NCBI GenBank assembly: GCA_964424375.1
Contig: CAYRIH010000003.1
Coordinates: forward strand, 1-64,000
Direction: 5' to 3'
Source: CAYRIH01 sp964424375
GTDB taxonomy: Bacteria; Patescibacteriota; Kazan-3B-28; UBA10110
DNA length: 64,000 bases
A model generated the notes under the pieces. It was not told where the DNA came from. It saw only the letters and a program-made list of their open reading frames with translations, and ran no database searches. Positions 42,187 to 50,629 of this stretch are shown piece by piece (within the stretch, counting starts at the first letter, position 1; each line of letters begins with the position of its first letter). The position numbers and the translations under genes are program-made.

Positions 42187-42211
42187 CAAAAAGTGTTATA
42201 TAAGGTATGAT
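42183..42211 (+). promoter_or_regulatory. Consensus promoter upstream of 42252
   Basis: TTGACA (42183-42188), a 17-base spacer and TATGAT (42206-42211) make a strong promoter beginning at the stop codon of the WecA-like gene. The leader would be about 34 bases, without a clear Shine-Dalgarno. Confidence 0.75.
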
Positions 42212-42251
42212 GATTTAATAGCCTAAAACAAAAATAAAATAAAAAACAAAA

Positions 42252-42617
42252 ATGAATGATCAACAGTTTGAAAAGCTTGTTCAGAATTTGCAGGATGTAA
42301 TGCGTTGCCCGAATTGTTCCTCGACGTACTCTTTGGAAGATATTCATTATCTGGGACAGATGGACACAATGACTTTTTTGCATCTCAGGTGTCACAAGTG
42401 TAACACCCCAGTTTTTGCTAGCATTGCCGCTGCTACTTCAGATGGTGCATTAATGCATCCAGAGATAATCGAAGAGCAGATTATTAAAAAGCGAAAGCTA
42501 GGCTCAGTTTCTGCTGATAAGTTTTTAAGCCGAATCACTCATGATGATGTTTTAAATGTCCATGAAGCTTTATTTAAAGCCAATGGTAATATCTCTAAAT
42601 TTTTAACTCCTAGATAA
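42252..42617 (+). CDS. Zinc-ribbon protein, 121 aa
   Basis: Residues 19-56 form a zinc ribbon with CPNC and, about 30 residues later, CHKC. The C-terminal half is helical (FLSRITHDDVLNVHEALFKAN). It is soluble with no known enzyme motif. It has its own strong promoter and a terminator, so it is a single-gene unit just before the L25 gene. Zinc ribbons of this size commonly bind nucleic acid or proteins; the actual role is unknown. Confidence 0.8.
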   Translation: MNDQQFEKLVQNLQDVMRCPNCSSTYSLEDIHYLGQMDTMTFLHLRCHKCNTPVFASIAAATSDGALMHPEIIEEQIIKKRKLGSVSADKFLSRITHDDVLNVHEALFKANGNISKFLTPR

Positions 42618-42642
42618 ATAGACTGATATCTTAAATTGGTTT

Positions 42643-42669
42643 AAAAACCTTGCTCAAGCAAGGTTTTTT
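42643..42669 (+). terminator. Rho-independent terminator
   Basis: AAAAACCTTGCT (42643-42654) pairs with AGCAAGGTTTTT (42657-42668), with a T-run at the end. It separates the zinc-ribbon gene from rplY. Confidence 0.85.
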
Positions 42670-42702
42670 GAGTATATTAACGAGGTTAAACTACATGAAC
42701 TA

Positions 42703-43425
42703 ATGATAGCTCAATCAAATAATAATTCGGAAGTGATTCTTACTAAAAGGGATATCACAACTCCAGCTAAGGCTTTACGTAAAGAGGGATTGTTGCCTGC
42801 TGTTTTGTATGGTAAAGAAATAGATTCTGTTCCTTTGTTAATTTCTTTTGACGTGTTTGAGAAATTATATAAAGAGGCTGGTGAAACAACCATCATTAAT
42901 TTAACAATCGAAGGTGACAGCCAAGAACATGCTGTATTAATTAAAGATACTCAATTGAGTCCGATTACTGGTAAATGTCTACATGTTGATTTTTATCAAA
43001 TTAAGAGAGGTGAAAAACTGCATGTTACTATACCACTGAATTTTGTAGGCGAACCTCCAGCAGTTAAAGATTTTGGCGGGATTTTACTCACCAACAAAAA
43101 TGAAATAGAGGTAGAATGTTTACCCAAAGATTTACCTAAAGAAATTATAGTTGATTTATTTGGACTCAAAGAAATTGATGATTCAATTACCATAAAAGAT
43201 CTTAAAATTCCGACCGGAGTAGAAGTATTGGGTGAACCCGAGGAGTCAATAGTAATAGTTGCACCTCCGGCAGTCGAGGAAGAAGAGGAAACTGTTTCGG
43301 AAGAAGATGCAGTAGCAGGAGTGGAAGCTGTTGCAGAAAAAGAATCTGACGAAGAAGACACGGAGACAGATTCAGATTCTGACAAAAAAGAAACCCAAGA
43401 AACCCCTAAATCGGAAGGGCAGTAA
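42703..43425 (+). CDS. rplY: 50S ribosomal protein L25/CTC
   Basis: L25 binds 5S rRNA. The 240-residue protein is the long CTC form: an L25 domain (about 10-95, with ALRKEGLLPAVLYGKE), a second beta domain (about 100-190) and an acidic low-complexity tail rich in E, D and S from about residue 190. The start ATG is at 42703. The acid tail is typical for CTC proteins of CPR and Gram-positive species. Confidence 0.93.
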   Translation: MIAQSNNNSEVILTKRDITTPAKALRKEGLLPAVLYGKEIDSVPLLISFDVFEKLYKEAGETTIINLTIEGDSQEHAVLIKDTQLSPITGKCLHVDFYQIKRGEKLHVTIPLNFVGEPPAVKDFGGILLTNKNEIEVECLPKDLPKEIIVDLFGLKEIDDSITIKDLKIPTGVEVLGEPEESIVIVAPPAVEEEEETVSEEDAVAGVEAVAEKESDEEDTETDSDSDKKETQETPKSEGQ

Positions 43426-43556
43426 AGACAAATAAATTTGATTAGGATGCAATTAAACATTTTTGTTATTGTTTTTGTTTCAATAGACATCTATAATTTT
43501 AATTGTTGTTTATAAAATAGAAAATTATATAAATTAATTTTATGGGGGGGTAGGAT

Positions 43557-43724
43557 ATGGCTGTTAAAAAGCGTCGCAAGACTGCAGCCAAGAAGAAGGT
43601 CGTACGTCGCAAAACCACGACTAAGCGTAAAGTTGCTAAAAAGAAGAAGGTTGTGCGTCGTAAGAAAACTACAGCTCGTCGTAAGGTTGCTAAAAAGAAA
43701 ACGACGAAACGCCGTAGAAGATAG
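43557..43724 (+). CDS. Histone H1-like basic protein, 55 aa
   Basis: This short gene encodes 55 residues made only of K, R, T, A and V plus the starting M. The pattern repeats: KKRRKTAAKKK, VVRRKTTTKRKVAKKK, VVRRKKTTARRKVAKKK, ending KRRRR. Such tails are known from histone H1-like and HU-type nucleoid proteins and should bind DNA or RNA without sequence preference. A G-run with TAGG serves as ribosome site, and a terminator follows at 43747. The codons for the repeated motifs vary, which supports a protein-coding gene. Confidence 0.85.
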   Translation: MAVKKRRKTAAKKKVVRRKTTTKRKVAKKKKVVRRKKTTARRKVAKKKTTKRRRR

Positions 43725-43746
43725 TAGAACGTTTGTATTAAAACAA

Positions 43747-43774
43747 AAAACACTGTAGATATTAGTGTTTTTTG
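43747..43774 (+). terminator. Rho-independent terminator
   Basis: AAAAACACT (43747-43755) pairs with AGTGTTTTT (43765-43773), ending in Ts. It closes the transcript of the basic protein; being A-rich on the left, it may also act on the opposite strand for the gene at 43796. Confidence 0.7.
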
Positions 43775-43795
43775 TTTACTAAGGTTGTTTTGTAC

Positions 43796-44275
43796 TTAAT
43801 AAAGGAAAACTTTCCTTTCAAATTTAGTTGCTTTAATCCAGTTATTGGGATTCTCGGGATTTAATTTTTTCCAACAGTGTCGCTGTAATAAAAGATTTAA
43901 TTTTTGGTCGGTTAAAGTTTGGGCTTCTTGTTTGAGATTTCTTTTTTCTCTGGGCGCCACCGTGTCAATAATATCAAAATTATTATTTTGGCTTTCAGTT
44001 TTTAATCTTTTTTTATAATAATTATCCAATAGGTCTATTAATTGTATAAGTGATTCATTACTACCATGAGTATTGTGATTAATCTGAGCTTCTAAAAAAT
44101 TGCTATAAGTTTCTAATAGTTTAATCTCGTTTTGATAGGGTTTAAGTATTTTTATTAATTCATCAAAATCCTCAGATAAATAATTACCACCCTCTTTGTT
44201 CAAATGTTCTTCCAGAAGTACCCTAATTTCTTGATTGAGAATTTGTCGACCCCTATTATTGGTTATGTTGTTCAT
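43796..44275 (-). CDS. Hypothetical protein, 159 aa
   Basis: I do not recognise this protein. It is charged and mostly helical, with a leucine-rich middle (about 35-95, including LIQLIDLLDNYYKKRL) that could form a coiled coil, and a C-terminal part rich in lysine and tryptophan. There is no signal or membrane segment. It is divergent from alaS and convergent with the basic-protein gene. Confidence 0.65.
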   Translation of the reverse strand: MNNITNNRGRQILNQEIRVLLEEHLNKEGGNYLSEDFDELIKILKPYQNEIKLLETYSNFLEAQINHNTHGSNESLIQLIDLLDNYYKKRLKTESQNNNFDIIDTVAPREKRNLKQEAQTLTDQKLNLLLQRHCWKKLNPENPNNWIKATKFERKVFLY

Positions 44276-44412
44276 TTGTTTTTGTCTTATTAATCCTATT
44301 TTTGCATTATATCATAAAAATCTGCTCCTGTAAAGGATTTTTTACCATATAGAGTTACTAACTGTCTTTATTAGATGCCAGAAGAAATATACTATAGTAG
44401 AAGGTAGGTAGT

Positions 44413-46183
44413 ATGGAATATAAAGAAATTCGAGAAAAATTTATTCAGTTTTTTGAGAAGCAGGATCATGTTCTGGTCCCCTCTTCTTCACTTATCCCTG
44501 AGCATGATGCTTCAGTATTGTTAACTACTGCTGGTATGCAGCAATTCAAGTCTTATTTTGCCGGGCAAGCTAATCCTTACAATGATAAAGCTATTAGCAT
44601 ACAAAAATGTTTTAGAATGTCAGACATTGATGAAGTGGGTGATGAAACTCATTTGACTTTCTTTGAGATGTTTGGCAATTTTGGCTTTAATGGCCAGGTT
44701 AGCAAAAAGCAGGCTATTGACTGGGCTTGGGATTTTCTTACGGCTCCTAATTGGATGAACATTGATAAGTCTCGTATTACTGCTTCTTATTACAATGGTA
44801 ATCGCCTTGGCACAGAGATCGACGAGGAAGGTACAGAGAGNNNNNNNNNNGGCTAGATGGGTTGAAAAAGATTTCATCTCAGCCTGATACAGAAAACTTT
44901 TGGGGTCCAGTTGGTGATGAAGGACCTTGTGGACCAACGGTGGAATTTCATGTCGATGGTATCGAAGTTTGGAATGTAGTATTTAATCAGTTTTATCATT
45001 TTAAGGACAAAAGTTTACATCTAGCCTCTGGTGGCCTTGGTATTGATACTGGGATGGGATTGGAAAGACTACTAATTGCAGTTACCCCAGAAGCTACTAA
45101 TGTATATGAAACTGATGTATTTACTCCGATTATAGAAACGATTAAAAACCATACTCCAGGCGAGGAATCTGGGGTTACAGAATCGATTAGGATTATAGCG
45201 GACCATCTTCGTGGGAGTGTATTTTTAATATCTGACCATGTTCAGCCTAGCAACAAAGAACAAGGCTATATTTTACGCAGACTGCTCAGGCGGGCTATTC
45301 TACATTTAGACAAACTAGAAGCCATGTCTGGTTTTAATGAAATTATAGAATCTATTATTGCCAAATATGCTGACTTTTATCCAGAACTTTTAAATAGCAA
45401 AGAAACAATTATCCAGATGGCCAATTTAGAAAAAAATAAATTCCTCAAAACTATTTCTCAAGGCCGTAAAGAGTTAGAAAAAATTATCCAATCAGGTCAG
45501 CAGACGATTGATGGTGTCCAAGCTTTTGATTTATTTGCCACCTATGGTTTACCACTGGATTTTGTTAAAGAGGAAGCAATTCAGCATGGTTTGCAAGTTG
45601 ATGAAGCAGGTTTTGAGACAGCTTTTAAAAAACATCAAAAAATCTCTCGAGCTGGGGTTGAAAGCAAATTCGGTGGTCATGGATTAGCTTCTGGAGCTAA
45701 GGTGAACAAAAAGGACCAAGCAAAAATTACTCGTTTGCATACTGCTACTCATTTACTTCATGCCGCACTAGTAAAATTTTTAGGCAACGAAGTTAAACAG
45801 GCTGGGTCGGATTTAAATACTGAACGAGCTCGGTTTGATTTTACTTTTCCTCGGGCATTGACATCTGAAGAAAAAAAGAAGATTGAAGATTGGGTTAATC
45901 TGCAGATTAAAAAAGCTTTGCCAGTTAAGAAAGAAACTAAACCATTAGAAGAAGCCAAAACTTCTGGGGCCTTAGCTTTCTTTAAACAAAAGTATCCTGA
46001 TGTAGTTGATGTTTATACTATTTATAATCCAGATACTAATGAAGNNNNNNNNNNTAAGTGATTTCTAAAGAGCTGATGAGACGACCGCATTTTAAAAATA
46101 CATCCGAGCTTGGAGAATTTAAAATTACTAAAGAACAAAGCAGTTCAGCAGGAGTGCGTCGTATTAGAGCGGTTGTCGATTAA
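44413..46183 (+). CDS. alaS: Alanyl-tRNA synthetase (broken by two scaffold gaps)
   Basis: AlaRS charges tRNA-Ala. The pieces 44413-44840, 44851-46044 and 46055-46183 together give about 580 residues: catalytic domain (TTAGMQQFKSYFAG, NFWGPVGDEGPCGPTVEF), anticodon-side helices and an editing domain with HTATHLLHAAL, ending SSSAGVRRIRAVVD. The oligomerisation C-Ala domain is missing, as is usual in CPR. The frame changes at both N-runs only because ten Ns is not the true gap length. The third editing ligand, normally Cys in CGGxH, reads MRRPH here. Its own start is preceded by AAGGTAGG. Confidence 0.9.
44841..44850. other. Assembly gap (10 N)
   Basis: Ten Ns lie within alaS. The frame on both sides requires the true length to be 2 modulo 3. 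If the contig ends share one G, the protein reads DEEGTERLDGLKK without a break. Confidence 0.9.
46045..46054. other. Assembly gap (10 N)
   Basis: Ten Ns lie within alaS. The left end GAAG and the right start TAAG overlap in AAG. Merging them gives GAA GTG ATT TCT and the expected NPDTNEVISKEL, and removes an apparent in-frame TAA. Confidence 0.9.
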
Positions 46184-46193
46184 TTTTTGAATC

Positions 46194-47447
46194 ATGGCAC
46201 TATTTAAAAAAAAAGGAGGGCGTAAAGCTCAAAGCGAACATTACATTGCTTTGGATGTTGGCACAGAGTTTATTAAATGTTTAGTTTTCCGAAAAGAACA
46301 TAACCGCTGTTTTGTTTTAGGTAAAGGTAAAGTTAAACATACAATTGGCAGTATGCGTGGCGGAATGATTATTAATATCCCCCAAGTTATTCCTGATCTT
46401 AAAAAAGCTATTGATATGGCAACTAATATGGCTAGGGTGTCTCCTAAAAGCTTAATCGTAAGTTTGCCGGGAGATTTGGTGAAGAGTTTAGTTACTACAG
46501 TGCACTATCATAGATCACATCCCGAATCACATCTTGATGCATCAGAATTGAAAAACATCATTTATAAAGTTCAGTGGAAAGCTTATGAACAGATGCGCAG
46601 TTTAATTTCTAAACAGCAGGAAGACTCAAATTTAGATGTTAAATTAATTAACACTAGTGTTATAGATGTGAGAATAGATGGTTATAAAATAGATAATCCA
46701 TTAGGTTTTCAAGGAGGCAAAGTTACTCTTAGTATTTTTAATGCCTTTGCTCCACTGGTGCATTTAGGTGCCCTACAAGCTGTGGCGGATGAATTAGATA
46801 TCGATCTTATCAGTGTAGCGGCTGGTCCTTATGCTTTTAGTATGAGCCTAGCTCCCAAGCACTCTGAATTTAGTGCCATTTTTATAGATATTGGTGCTCA
46901 TACTACAGACATAGTAGTTGTTAGTGAGGGTGGCATTGTGGGTATTCAGAATTTTGCTTTAGGTGGTAATGCTTTTAATAAGTCTTTGTCACAGATATTA
47001 AAAGTGTCATCAGACAAAATTGAAAAAACCAAAGTTGATTATGCCAAAGGCAGTCTGGGCAAAAAGTCTCAAGCTCAACTTAAAGAAGTTTTTAAAACTA
47101 CTGCACTCATCTGGGTTAGTGGAGTAGCGGCAGCTTTGGGTGAATTTACTCACTTAGATGTTTTGCCTAACAGGATTTTTATTAGCGGAGGCGGTGCTAA
47201 TTTACCGGAAATTAAAAATGTTTTAATGGCTAAAAGCTGGACTCATAATCTGCCATTTGCCAAAAAACCCTATCCTTCAATAATAGAGTTGGATGCAATA
47301 GACAAGATAGTCATTGAAGGTGATTTACAAATTAGTTTATCTGATACTGTAGTTTTAGGATTGGCACATCTTACATTAGAAACTGATTTAAGCGAAGATA
47401 TAGTTAGTACAATGTTGAGAAGAATCATTTTAAGTATGCAGGCATAG
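46194..47447 (+). CDS. FtsA/PilM-like actin-fold ATPase
   Basis: The 417-residue protein has the phosphate loops of the actin/HSP70 fold: ALDVGTEFIKCLVF (about 19-32), IDIGAHTTDIVVV (about 233-245) and SGGGANLPEI near residue 330. An SHS2-like inserted region (about 95-190) is present as in FtsA and PilM. Such proteins tether division or pilus proteins to the membrane. It follows alaS by ten bases and the baseplate-like membrane protein follows it by ten bases. FtsA and PilM cannot be separated by eye. Confidence 0.8.
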   Translation: MALFKKKGGRKAQSEHYIALDVGTEFIKCLVFRKEHNRCFVLGKGKVKHTIGSMRGGMIINIPQVIPDLKKAIDMATNMARVSPKSLIVSLPGDLVKSLVTTVHYHRSHPESHLDASELKNIIYKVQWKAYEQMRSLISKQQEDSNLDVKLINTSVIDVRIDGYKIDNPLGFQGGKVTLSIFNAFAPLVHLGALQAVADELDIDLISVAAGPYAFSMSLAPKHSEFSAIFIDIGAHTTDIVVVSEGGIVGIQNFALGGNAFNKSLSQILKVSSDKIEKTKVDYAKGSLGKKSQAQLKEVFKTTALIWVSGVAAALGEFTHLDVLPNRIFISGGGANLPEIKNVLMAKSWTHNLPFAKKPYPSIIELDAIDKIVIEGDLQISLSDTVVLGLAHLTLETDLSEDIVSTMLRRIILSMQA

Positions 47448-47457
47448 GGATTGTTAT

Positions 47458-49110
47458 ATGAAAAGAAAGGCAATTTATTTAGATGCTAATGCTGATTTGG
47501 TTAGTGCATTAGACAAATTAAGTCGCGTGACAGCCGATGAGGTAGTTTTAGTTGTGCCTAAAGGTTCTGTTTTATTTCATAGTATAGTTAATCTAAAAAT
47601 TCTTAAATCGAACGCTGGGCAGGCAGGTAAATCTTTAGCGTTAGTAACTATGGATTCTGCTGGTCGGGCCATGGCTCATCAAATTGATTTGCCAGTATAT
47701 AAGACATTAGCCTCTGAAGATGCACTACCAGAAACTTCTATTAAAAGTCAGGCTGATGATAATTTACAAACAGATGATGTGCCAACTGAATTGTCTAAGC
47801 CACAAATTAAAATTAAACATCAGCGCAAACTGCCCCAATCCCAAATTATTAAAGAAATAGAATCATCATCTACCGTTCCTTTATCATCGATACTTTCTAA
47901 GTCGTCTAAAACTTCTCTACCAATGCTGTCCAATTCTCTTATGAGTAGAAACGGACTAATGATTGTATTTATTGTGCTGGCAATTTTGATTTTAGGTGGA
48001 GTAACCTATTTTATTTTGCCGAGAGCTACTGTTAATCTTGATATTAACTCGGAGCCATTTATACATGAATTTAAATTAATACTAGCTGATCAGAATGATC
48101 TTACCGCCGCTGGCCAAAACGTATTCAAAGGTAGATTTATAGAAGTTACTAAAGAATTGATTCAAACATTTCCAGCTACGGGTGCAGAAAATAAAGGTAA
48201 TGAGGCTAGTGGATTTATTACTATATATAATTACACTAAAACCCTGAAAGGTCTGATTCCTGAAACTCGTTTTGTTTCACCTGATGGATTAGTTTTTCGC
48301 ATCAAAGAAGATGTGTTGATTGCTCCAGCTGTGGTGGGTCAGGGTGGGTCTTTGATAGCGGGGCGCACCAAAGCTAAAGTGGTAGCTGATACTGGAGGGA
48401 CTGACGGCAATCTATCATCGGGCAACAAGTTTGAAGTTCCGGGGTTAGGGACAACTGGTGTTAATTTAGTTTATGGCATCAATAGCGAACCGTTTATTGG
48501 GGGTACAGATGACGAGATTAAAATTGTATCCCAAGAAGATATAGAGTCAGCCAGAGAATCTATTAGCAAGAATGTTTTCCTTGATACAGAAATGCAAATC
48601 CAAGAACTGGTAGGCAAAAATGAAGAGTTGATAATTCCTTTGGTCCAAAATGACATTATTGACAGTATTCCATCAGTGGCAGCTGGGGCCAGAAGAGAAG
48701 CATTTGATCTTAAAGTTCAAGTTAGGAGCTGGACATTATTGCCAGAGCAAGACAGATTAGAATCTATTATCCAGAATACTGTCGATATTATTATTTCTTC
48801 CAACCAAGCTTTAACTCCTCAAACATTACAAAGCGCTAGAGTAGTTATAGATAATGCTGATTTTTTGATGCATACCATAGATTTCATCGTTGAATTAGAT
48901 GGCTTGATTGCTCCTAAAATAGATGCATCAGAAATAGCTGGGAGTATTTCTAATAGGTCCCCCAAAAACGCTGAACAATTATTAGATAGTGTGCCTGATG
49001 TTATATCTCACAAAATAGTTTTGTGGCCATTCTGGGTTAAACGGTTGCCTATTTTAGAAAATAATATTAGAATTATTTTTTCATATATTAGTCCACAATT
49101 AACGGGATGA
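47458..49110 (+). CDS. Membrane protein with baseplate-J-like outer region
   Basis: The 550-residue protein has a soluble N-terminal domain (1-85) with a strand/helix pattern (VVLVVPKGSVLF, LALVTMDSAGRAMA), a disordered linker, one membrane span (about 167-187) and a long outer region of about 360 residues with beta-rich repeats that resembles baseplate-J-like domains in CPR proteins (low confidence). It is coupled to the FtsA/PilM-like gene and overlaps ruvX by four bases. It may be part of a surface or division machine. Confidence 0.65.
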   Translation: MKRKAIYLDANADLVSALDKLSRVTADEVVLVVPKGSVLFHSIVNLKILKSNAGQAGKSLALVTMDSAGRAMAHQIDLPVYKTLASEDALPETSIKSQADDNLQTDDVPTELSKPQIKIKHQRKLPQSQIIKEIESSSTVPLSSILSKSSKTSLPMLSNSLMSRNGLMIVFIVLAILILGGVTYFILPRATVNLDINSEPFIHEFKLILADQNDLTAAGQNVFKGRFIEVTKELIQTFPATGAENKGNEASGFITIYNYTKTLKGLIPETRFVSPDGLVFRIKEDVLIAPAVVGQGGSLIAGRTKAKVVADTGGTDGNLSSGNKFEVPGLGTTGVNLVYGINSEPFIGGTDDEIKIVSQEDIESARESISKNVFLDTEMQIQELVGKNEELIIPLVQNDIIDSIPSVAAGARREAFDLKVQVRSWTLLPEQDRLESIIQNTVDIIISSNQALTPQTLQSARVVIDNADFLMHTIDFIVELDGLIAPKIDASEIAGSISNRSPKNAEQLLDSVPDVISHKIVLWPFWVKRLPILENNIRIIFSYISPQLTG

Positions 49111-49505
49111 AAGTTTTAGGGATAGATTTAGGCAGAAAGCGCATTGGCTTAGCTTTAGGTGATACTGATAGTAAATTAGCAGTTGGTTTACCGACTATTA
49201 TTAATAATAAAAAAGTTTTTAGGCAAATTAGTCAGATTATTAATAATCATGATATTCGGAAATTGATTGTTGGTCTTCCTAAAACTTTAAATGGTAAAAT
49301 TGGACAGCAAGCCAGTTATACTCGAAAATGGGCCAAAGATTTATCAGATCATTTAGGGGTGAAAGTGGAGTATGAAGATGAGAGACTGAGCAGTAAAATG
49401 GCTCGTGATAGTCTCATTGCAGTTGGACAGAAACTTTCTAAAGAAGGTATTGATCAAGCTGCAGCTGTGTTGATTCTGCAACACTACTTAGATAAATTGA
49501 CTTGA
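49107..49505 (+). CDS. ruvX: YqgF/RuvX RNase H-fold nuclease
   Basis: The 132-residue protein starts MKVLGIDLGRKRIGLALGD and has the acidic residues of an RNase H-like active site, with later EDERLSS and DQAAAVLILQ. In E. coli YqgF matures the 5' end of 16S rRNA; in others it acts at Holliday junctions. It overlaps the previous gene by four bases. The alaS-ruvX association is widespread; here two extra genes lie between. Confidence 0.93.
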   Translation: MKVLGIDLGRKRIGLALGDTDSKLAVGLPTIINNKKVFRQISQIINNHDIRKLIVGLPKTLNGKIGQQASYTRKWAKDLSDHLGVKVEYEDERLSSKMARDSLIAVGQKLSKEGIDQAAAVLILQHYLDKLT

Positions 49506-49581
49506 TTTTAGTTAACTACCCATTGACAGCTCAATGTGAGCATTTTACAATGTGGACGAAGATTATTTAAGGGAGGTAATA

Positions 49582-49854
49582 ATGAATAAATCAGAGATAA
49601 TTGAGTTAATTGCCAGGAAGGCAAATGTATCCAAAAAGACTGCTACGCAGACTATGGATATTTTTATCAATGCTGTCAAAAGCAATTTGTCGTCCGACAA
49701 GAATGTAACTATTACTGGCTTCGGTACTTTTACTGTAAGCAAGCGGGCGGCTCGCAATGGGGTTAATCCTCAAACTGGTCAGCCAATTCGAATTCCTGCA
49801 TCGTCTGTGCCTCGTTTCAAAGCCGGTAAATCTTTACGTGCCTTAATTAAGTAA
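49582..49854 (+). CDS. HU-family DNA-binding protein
   Basis: The 90-residue protein is a standard HU: MNKSEIIELIARKANVSKKTA, the beta-arm with RNGVNPQTGQPIRIPAS and the closing PRFKAGKSLRALIK. It bends and packs DNA as a dimer. The ATG at 49582 is preferred because GGGAGGT lies four bases upstream; an earlier GTG gives a longer but atypical N-terminus. A terminator follows at 49877. It complements the short basic protein at 43557. Confidence 0.97.
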   Translation: MNKSEIIELIARKANVSKKTATQTMDIFINAVKSNLSSDKNVTITGFGTFTVSKRAARNGVNPQTGQPIRIPASSVPRFKAGKSLRALIK

Positions 49855-49876
49855 AATTGTATTTAAGTAGAATAAG

Positions 49877-49914
49877 ACTTCTTCCCTCTTGTCTTAGGGG
49901 TAGAAGTTTTGTTT
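49877..49914 (+). terminator. Rho-independent terminator after HU
   Basis: ACTTCT and CCC (49877-49886) pair with GGG and AGAAGT (about 49898-49907) around one mismatch, followed by TTTTGTTT. It separates HU from the tRNA-Gly gene. Confidence 0.7.
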
Positions 49915-49931
49915 ATATAGTAGAGTAGCTT

Positions 49932-50006
49932 GCGGGTATCGTATAATGGCTATTATTCCAGCCTTCCAAGCTGGTGATACGGGTTCGAATCCCGTTACCC
50001 GCTCCA
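49932..50006 (+). tRNA. tRNA-Gly (TCC)
   Basis: A complete cloverleaf: acceptor GCGGGTA/TACCCGC, anticodon stem CCAGC/GCTGG around CTTCCAA (anticodon TCC), T-arm CGGGTTCGAATCCCG. The CCA end is encoded. It is followed by the YbaK-like gene six bases later. Confidence 0.97.
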
Positions 50007-50011
50007 GTAAA

Positions 50012-50512
50012 ATGATTATTGATACACAAATTATACATAACAAGTTAATTGCTTTACTTGATAGTAATAAAGTTGAATATAAACTTTTTACTCATAAGGC
50101 AGCGTTAACTTATAAAGATTTAGTTAATGTGCAGAAAGAAACTGGTTTCTTTGGGACAGAAGCAAAATGCATGGTATTAAAAGCAGACAGTAAATTTGTC
50201 GTTTATATTACATTACAAGGAAAACGGGTTAATTTTGATTCAGTTAAAGAAACATTAAATGTAATCGAGCTTGATCTAGCAACTCCAGATGAACTTGATA
50301 AGTATTTTGGTGCTCAACCTGGGTGTGCCTATCCTTTTGCTTTTGATGCCAAGTATGATATTTATGTAGATCCAGTAATTTATAGACAAGATTGGTTACT
50401 ATTTAGCCCAGTTTTGCCTACAAAGACAATCCAAGCTAAGGGGCAAGATTTAAAAAGAGTATTCGATTCTCTTAAGAATAAAGTCTGCGAAGCCACAACT
50501 TTTAACCAATAA
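50012..50512 (+). CDS. YbaK/EbsC-type aminoacyl-tRNA deacylase
   Basis: The 166-residue protein matches the YbaK/ProX editing fold: YKLFTHKAALTYKDL, then GTEAKCMVLKAD, a lysine common to the family active site, and GCAYPFAFDAKYDIYVD (usually G-x-x-P-F) in place of the GSVSP-type loop. Such enzymes hydrolyse mischarged tRNAs. The ATG at 50012 is chosen; the open frame extends upstream only through the tRNA-Gly gene. It probably shares a transcript with the tRNA. Substrate specificity is unknown. Confidence 0.82.
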   Translation: MIIDTQIIHNKLIALLDSNKVEYKLFTHKAALTYKDLVNVQKETGFFGTEAKCMVLKADSKFVVYITLQGKRVNFDSVKETLNVIELDLATPDELDKYFGAQPGCAYPFAFDAKYDIYVDPVIYRQDWLLFSPVLPTKTIQAKGQDLKRVFDSLKNKVCEATTFNQ

Positions 50513-50513
50513 G

Positions 50514-50542
50514 TCATATTACACAATATGATATATTTTTTA
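50514..50542 (+). terminator. AT-rich terminator (weak)
   Basis: TCATATT (50514-50520) pairs with AATATGA (50525-50531), loop ACAC, followed by a T-run. The stem is AT-only apart from one pair, so it is a weak candidate. Confidence 0.4.
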
Positions 50543-50558
50543 TTACACTAATTAATGC

Positions 50559-50587
50559 TTTACTGAAGCTAATTTTTCAAATATAAT
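50559..50587 (+). promoter_or_regulatory. Possible promoter of the gene at 50630
   Basis: TTTACT (50559-50564), a 17-base spacer and TATAAT (50582-50587) form a fair promoter. The leader would hold GGGAGG ahead of the ATG at 50630. Confidence 0.5.
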
Positions 50588-50629
50588 AAATTATCACTTT
50601 GACAAAAAGAAAGGGAGGCCCCGGGCACA

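Noticed and set aside
43499..43753. 84-codon frame opposite the basic protein
   Set aside because: It is the antisense shadow of the K/R-codon repeats, rich in F, L, R and T, and lacks a ribosome site. The + strand gene has a ribosome site and a terminator.
44862..46061. Second part of alaS as a separate gene
   Set aside because: The apparent separate start results from the ten-N gap. The sequence is the continuous middle of AlaRS.
49946..50011. Upstream extension of the YbaK-like gene
   Set aside because: The extension lies within the tRNA-Gly gene; the ATG at 50012 gives the normal family start.
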